This document shows positions 62,001 to 64,000 of a DNA stretch of 64,000 nt, in pieces (the first letter of the stretch is position 1; every line of letters begins with the position of its first letter). The stretch comes from an uncultured Olleya sp. GTDB lineage: Bacteria; Bacteroidota; Bacteroidia; Flavobacteriales; Flavobacteriaceae. Location of the stretch: the NCBI GenBank assembly GCA_947503885.1, contig CANNFD010000003.1, positions 278,708 through 342,707 of the forward strand, given 5' to 3'. The notes under the pieces are model-generated. The model ran no database searches. It saw only the letters and a list, made by a program, of their open reading frames with translations, and was not told the DNA's origin. A program made the translations under genes and the position numbers.

Positions 62001-64000
62001 AGATGTAAATATTTCATCAATGGGTGATGCAACATCTCTATCAATTGAAGATAATCAAGGTAACCAATTAGATGTTTTTGGAACAGGGACAGAACAATTT
62101 GGACCTTACCCTTTTAATACGGATATCATTTTTACAGTATCTAATTTACAAGATTCTAATTGTGTTATAACAAGTAGCGCAATATCACTTTCAGCTTGTC
62201 CTCCGGATAATGATAACCCATGTAATGCAACAGTTGCATCTGTTAACCCAGATGAATCTTGTACAGTTGTAAATTCAGGAACGTTAATAGAAGCTACTGA
62301 CTCTGGTGTGCCAAGTGGATCTTGTACAACAGGTGTAGAGGATGATGTTTGGTTCGAGTTTACTGCTCTTGGAGATCAACAAATTATTCAAATTCAGAAT
62401 ATAGCTGGTGGATTTAACGTAGACCATGCAGTGTACGAAGAAGGTGTAGATTGTAATGATTTAACACAATTATATTGTTCTAATGATGATTATAGTTTAA
62501 CACCATCATTAACAGTTGGTAATACCTATTATATTAGAGTTTTCTCAGGAGGTACAACACCAACAAACATAACTTTTGATTTATGTATTCAAACATTAGG
62601 TGCGCCAACGTATTGTACAGAAGCTTTACCTATATGTGCTGATCCAACAATTTTTTATCCTAGTATTGTAGGTGACCAAACTGCACCTCCTTATTTAGAT
62701 TATGGATGTTTAGGAAGTCAGCCAGATCCACAATGGAATACTATTCAGTTTAATGACGCTGGTAACTACGAGTTCCAATTAGCACAAACTAACGATGCAG
62801 GAACGGGAATTGATATAGACTTTTTAGTTTGGGGTCCTTTTACAGAACAAGAAACAGGATGTTTTGAGTTATTACCATCAAGTATAGCAGATTGTAGTTT
62901 CTCTGCTACTGCTACTGAGACTATTACATTAAATAATGTCCCAGCTAACTCTACTTATGTAATTGTAATTACTAACTATTCTCAACAATCAGGAACCTAT
63001 AACTTTACACAAACTTCAGGTCCACCAGATGGAACTAACTGTGATGTTGTTTGTGATGTAGAAATAGACTACGATGGTGTTTTAGTAGAACAAGGTACTA
63101 CTGCTCCAGATGGAGAAAGTGATGACATAAACCTATGTGGAAGTACGTCAGTGACTTTAACAGCAAATACAGCATATTCTGTTGATAGTTTTGATTGGTA
63201 TTATAATGGTATTTACCAAGATGGTATCAACTCTCCAACTTTTGTAGCAACACAATCTGGTCAATACCAATGTATTGTAGGTGGTGGAATTTGTGATGAT
63301 TTTACATCTTCATTAATCGCTAATATTAATTTCTATGATTCACCAACAGTACAACAAGCACCAGACTTAGAAGTTTGTGGTGATGGTACTGGAAATGGAG
63401 TTTTTGATTTAGAAAGCCAAACTGCAACAATATTAGGCGCTCAAAGTGCATCTGATTTTTCTGTAACTTATTATGATGCATTACCAAATGCTCAAGCAGG
63501 AATAGATCCTTTAACGTCTCCTTATACTGCAACAGATGGAACAACTATTTATGTAAGAGTAGAAGATGTTGATGCTGTTGGCTCTAATTCTGGTTGTGCG
63601 TCAACTAACACTAACTTTAATTTAGTGGTTAACACAACACCAGTCGCAACACAACCTTTAGATATTGAAGTTTGTGATGATGGAACAGGAAATAATGTTT
63701 TTGATTTAACACAAAATGAAGCTACAATTATTGGAGCTCAAACCGGAGTTGTTGTAACGTATCATAATTCTGATGCAGATGCATTAGGTGGAGCTAATGC
63801 AATAGCAAACCCTACAGCATATACTGTAGCTACTGGTCAAGAAATAATTTATGTTAGAGTAGAAAATGCTACTTCTAGTGACTGTTTTGATACAACTTCT
63901 TTTACTTTAGCTTATGGTGCTTTACCACAAACCACATTTGAAAGTCCAGTTTACGAAGTCTGTCCAAATGCAACAACACCAATAGTAATTGTAGCAGAAG
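59017..64000 (+). CDS. Giant multidomain surface protein, probably T9SS-secreted (3-prime end outside the window)
   Basis: An open frame starts at the ATG at 59017 and continues to the window edge, giving at least 1661 residues. It begins with a signal peptide (LLLFIGWQANSQ). The order of domains is: three MAM/jelly-roll-like modules (about 27-207, 310-484, 590-765), each followed by a fibronectin type III module containing VQPAGTG; a CUB-like module (DCAIDGPQSIDYCYD); pre-peptidase-like domains (VEDDVWFEFTALGDQQ, TYYIRVFSGGTTP); an Ig-like module; and ~95-residue repeats starting with LEVCDDGTGNNVFDL. This layout is typical of T9SS type B (gliding or adhesion) proteins, whose sorting domain would lie beyond the edge. 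It has no catalytic motif in the visible part. Confidence 0.88.
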   Translation, partial: MKKTTFILALLLLFIGWQANSQITTYPYSEDFEAGDGGWIADNTNNGTWALGLPANPVINSAASGANSWVTNLTGSYNSSENSYVTSPVFDLSSLAAPTVQFSIWWQSEFSWDGAVFQSSIDNGVTWQNVGAFGDPNNWFTDDSISGNPGGQPVGWSGRNAANGSNGWVTANHVLVGLAGETNVIFRFGFGSDTSVNDDGFAFDDITIFNTDCPNPSALIADGITANSVDLTWTAGGTETAWEVIVQPAGTGAPTGSGDATNLNAPYTDNTLAPATDYEAYVRSNCGTDFSVWTGPVTFTTACSVFTPDYYQDFTTIPANCWDVADSGDATTGPGDLGTSSWGDDGFLNLNNETTGAYRINLWLASKSDWLLSPLFDLTGVPFQVEFDFGVMDYGSETVAGTLGSDDTVELMITTDSGATWTVLQTFDATTVFPNAGMHVVHDLTAYSGATAQFGIRASEGTVDDSADNEVFVDNFQVRAIPSCSDPLGLTATVTGDTTADITWDAGGTETEWQIWVQPAGTGVPTTDGVVTTTNAPYQATGLTPSTAYEVYIRANCGANGYSVWIGPVNFSTFNTPPPAPVGVTCASGTSTFIFTEDFGTDTNTDPVGWTGNGFSGDNGFWDITGENANSTGTGPNVTWDGNPGMHLEYEASGNSANVASAISPAIDLTLALDGAELSFWMHAFGGDMGTLNVGVSTSQTGPFTTEYTWIGDYQTTADQPWIPIGINLDAYLGQVVYVEFSYAGTGDVWEGDMAIDQVRVESCGDFCVAPSNITATNITETSADISWTPNGGETQWNYVVQPAGTGTPTSGTTVSTTTISETGLNPATAYEVYVQSICGADTSTWAGPFSFSTLLQFNFTLDCAIDGPQSIDYCYDSNDTNVFTFSSTDGTPLNLTINAGQVENNFDEVIVLDSDGVTNLNAASPYGVGGQLAGLTFQSTGDTISFAVQSDGSVSCQNGNYTSINLTVACATCVNPEATYVVVDDCATGDQFLVDVNISSMGDATSLSIEDNQGNQLDVFGTGTEQFGPYPFNTDIIFTVSNLQDSNCVITSSAISLSACPPDNDNPCNATVASVNPDESCTVVNSGTLIEATDSGVPSGSCTTGVEDDVWFEFTALGDQQIIQIQNIAGGFNVDHAVYEEGVDCNDLTQLYCSNDDYSLTPSLTVGNTYYIRVFSGGTTPTNITFDLCIQTLGAPTYCTEALPICADPTIFYPSIVGDQTAPPYLDYGCLGSQPDPQWNTIQFNDAGNYEFQLAQTNDAGTGIDIDFLVWGPFTEQETGCFELLPSSIADCSFSATATETITLNNVPANSTYVIVITNYSQQSGTYNFTQTSGPPDGTNCDVVCDVEIDYDGVLVEQGTTAPDGESDDINLCGSTSVTLTANTAYSVDSFDWYYNGIYQDGINSPTFVATQSGQYQCIVGGGICDDFTSSLIANINFYDSPTVQQAPDLEVCGDGTGNGVFDLESQTATILGAQSASDFSVTYYDALPNAQAGIDPLTSPYTATDGTTIYVRVEDVDAVGSNSGCASTNTNFNLVVNTTPVATQPLDIEVCDDGTGNNVFDLTQNEATIIGAQTGVVVTYHNSDADALGGANAIANPTAYTVATGQEIIYVRVENATSSDCFDTTSFTLAYGALPQTTFESPVYEVCPNATTPIVIVAE

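Noticed and set aside
1..64000. Horizontally acquired island, prophage or transposon
   Set aside because: No integrase, transposase, tRNA boundary or visible base-composition shift; genes look like ordinary Flavobacteriaceae core and accessory envelope genes.
1..64000. CRISPR array, tRNA or rRNA genes
   Set aside because: I scanned the intergenic gaps (all below 300 bases) and saw no regular repeat-spacer pattern and no cloverleaf or rRNA-like sequence.

Overview
The window is an AT-rich bacterial chromosome segment from a member of the Flavobacteriaceae (Bacteroidota). The family-level call rests on type IX secretion (T9SS) C-terminal sorting domains, many lipoproteins with acidic residues after the lipid cysteine, Bacteroidota-type promoters (TAnnTTTG at -7), an SdhC-A-B gene order, an S46 dipeptidyl peptidase and a fused RND-TolC pump. 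I cannot name the genus. There is no prophage, insertion sequence, CRISPR array, rRNA or tRNA gene that I can recognise. No stretch over 300 bases lacks a gene; the longest gap is about 217 bases (23383-23599).

Left part (1-10500, minus strand): an iron-sulfur cluster assembly (SUF) region. The main operon reads sufA, sufB, a small lipoprotein, sufC, sufD, a small membrane protein, sufS and ends in a strong terminator. A lipoprotein metalloprotease and a META-domain lipoprotein separate it from sufE, sufT and a truncated ABC exporter that runs off the left edge.

10500-16740 (minus strand): a tightly packed five-gene cluster with one promoter. It encodes two choice-of-anchor-B (LVIVD) proteins, one T9SS-exported and one lipid-anchored, a seven-repeat propeller lipoprotein, an MbnP-like lipoprotein and a di-heme MbnH/MauG-type peroxidase lipoprotein. 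It looks like a cell-surface oxidative, possibly copper-related, module and is the best candidate here for an undescribed system.

16860-44190: mostly metabolism and envelope genes on both strands: thiL, hydrolases, brnQ, an Xaa-Pro aminopeptidase, a large BNR/sortilin-like secreted protein, the sdhCAB operon, an M28 peptidase, a membrane-anchored MutS-like ATPase, an S46 peptidase with the DPP11 signature arginine, a yafV-type omega-amidase, an Ig-like lipoprotein, a ComF protein, two tandem coiled-coil membrane paralogues, a PmtA-like methyltransferase and glyS.

44290-52240 (minus strand): a divalent-metal efflux operon: a His-rich small exported protein, a CzcA-type RND pump fused to a TolC-like outer-membrane factor with an apparent internal signal peptide, a CzcB-like adaptor and a P1B-4-type ATPase.

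52260-64000: a very large predicted outer-membrane barrel protein, xthA, an OmpA-family lipoprotein, a structured palindromic intergenic element, a Tas-like aldo/keto reductase and the first 1661 codons of a giant multidomain surface protein that runs off the right edge.
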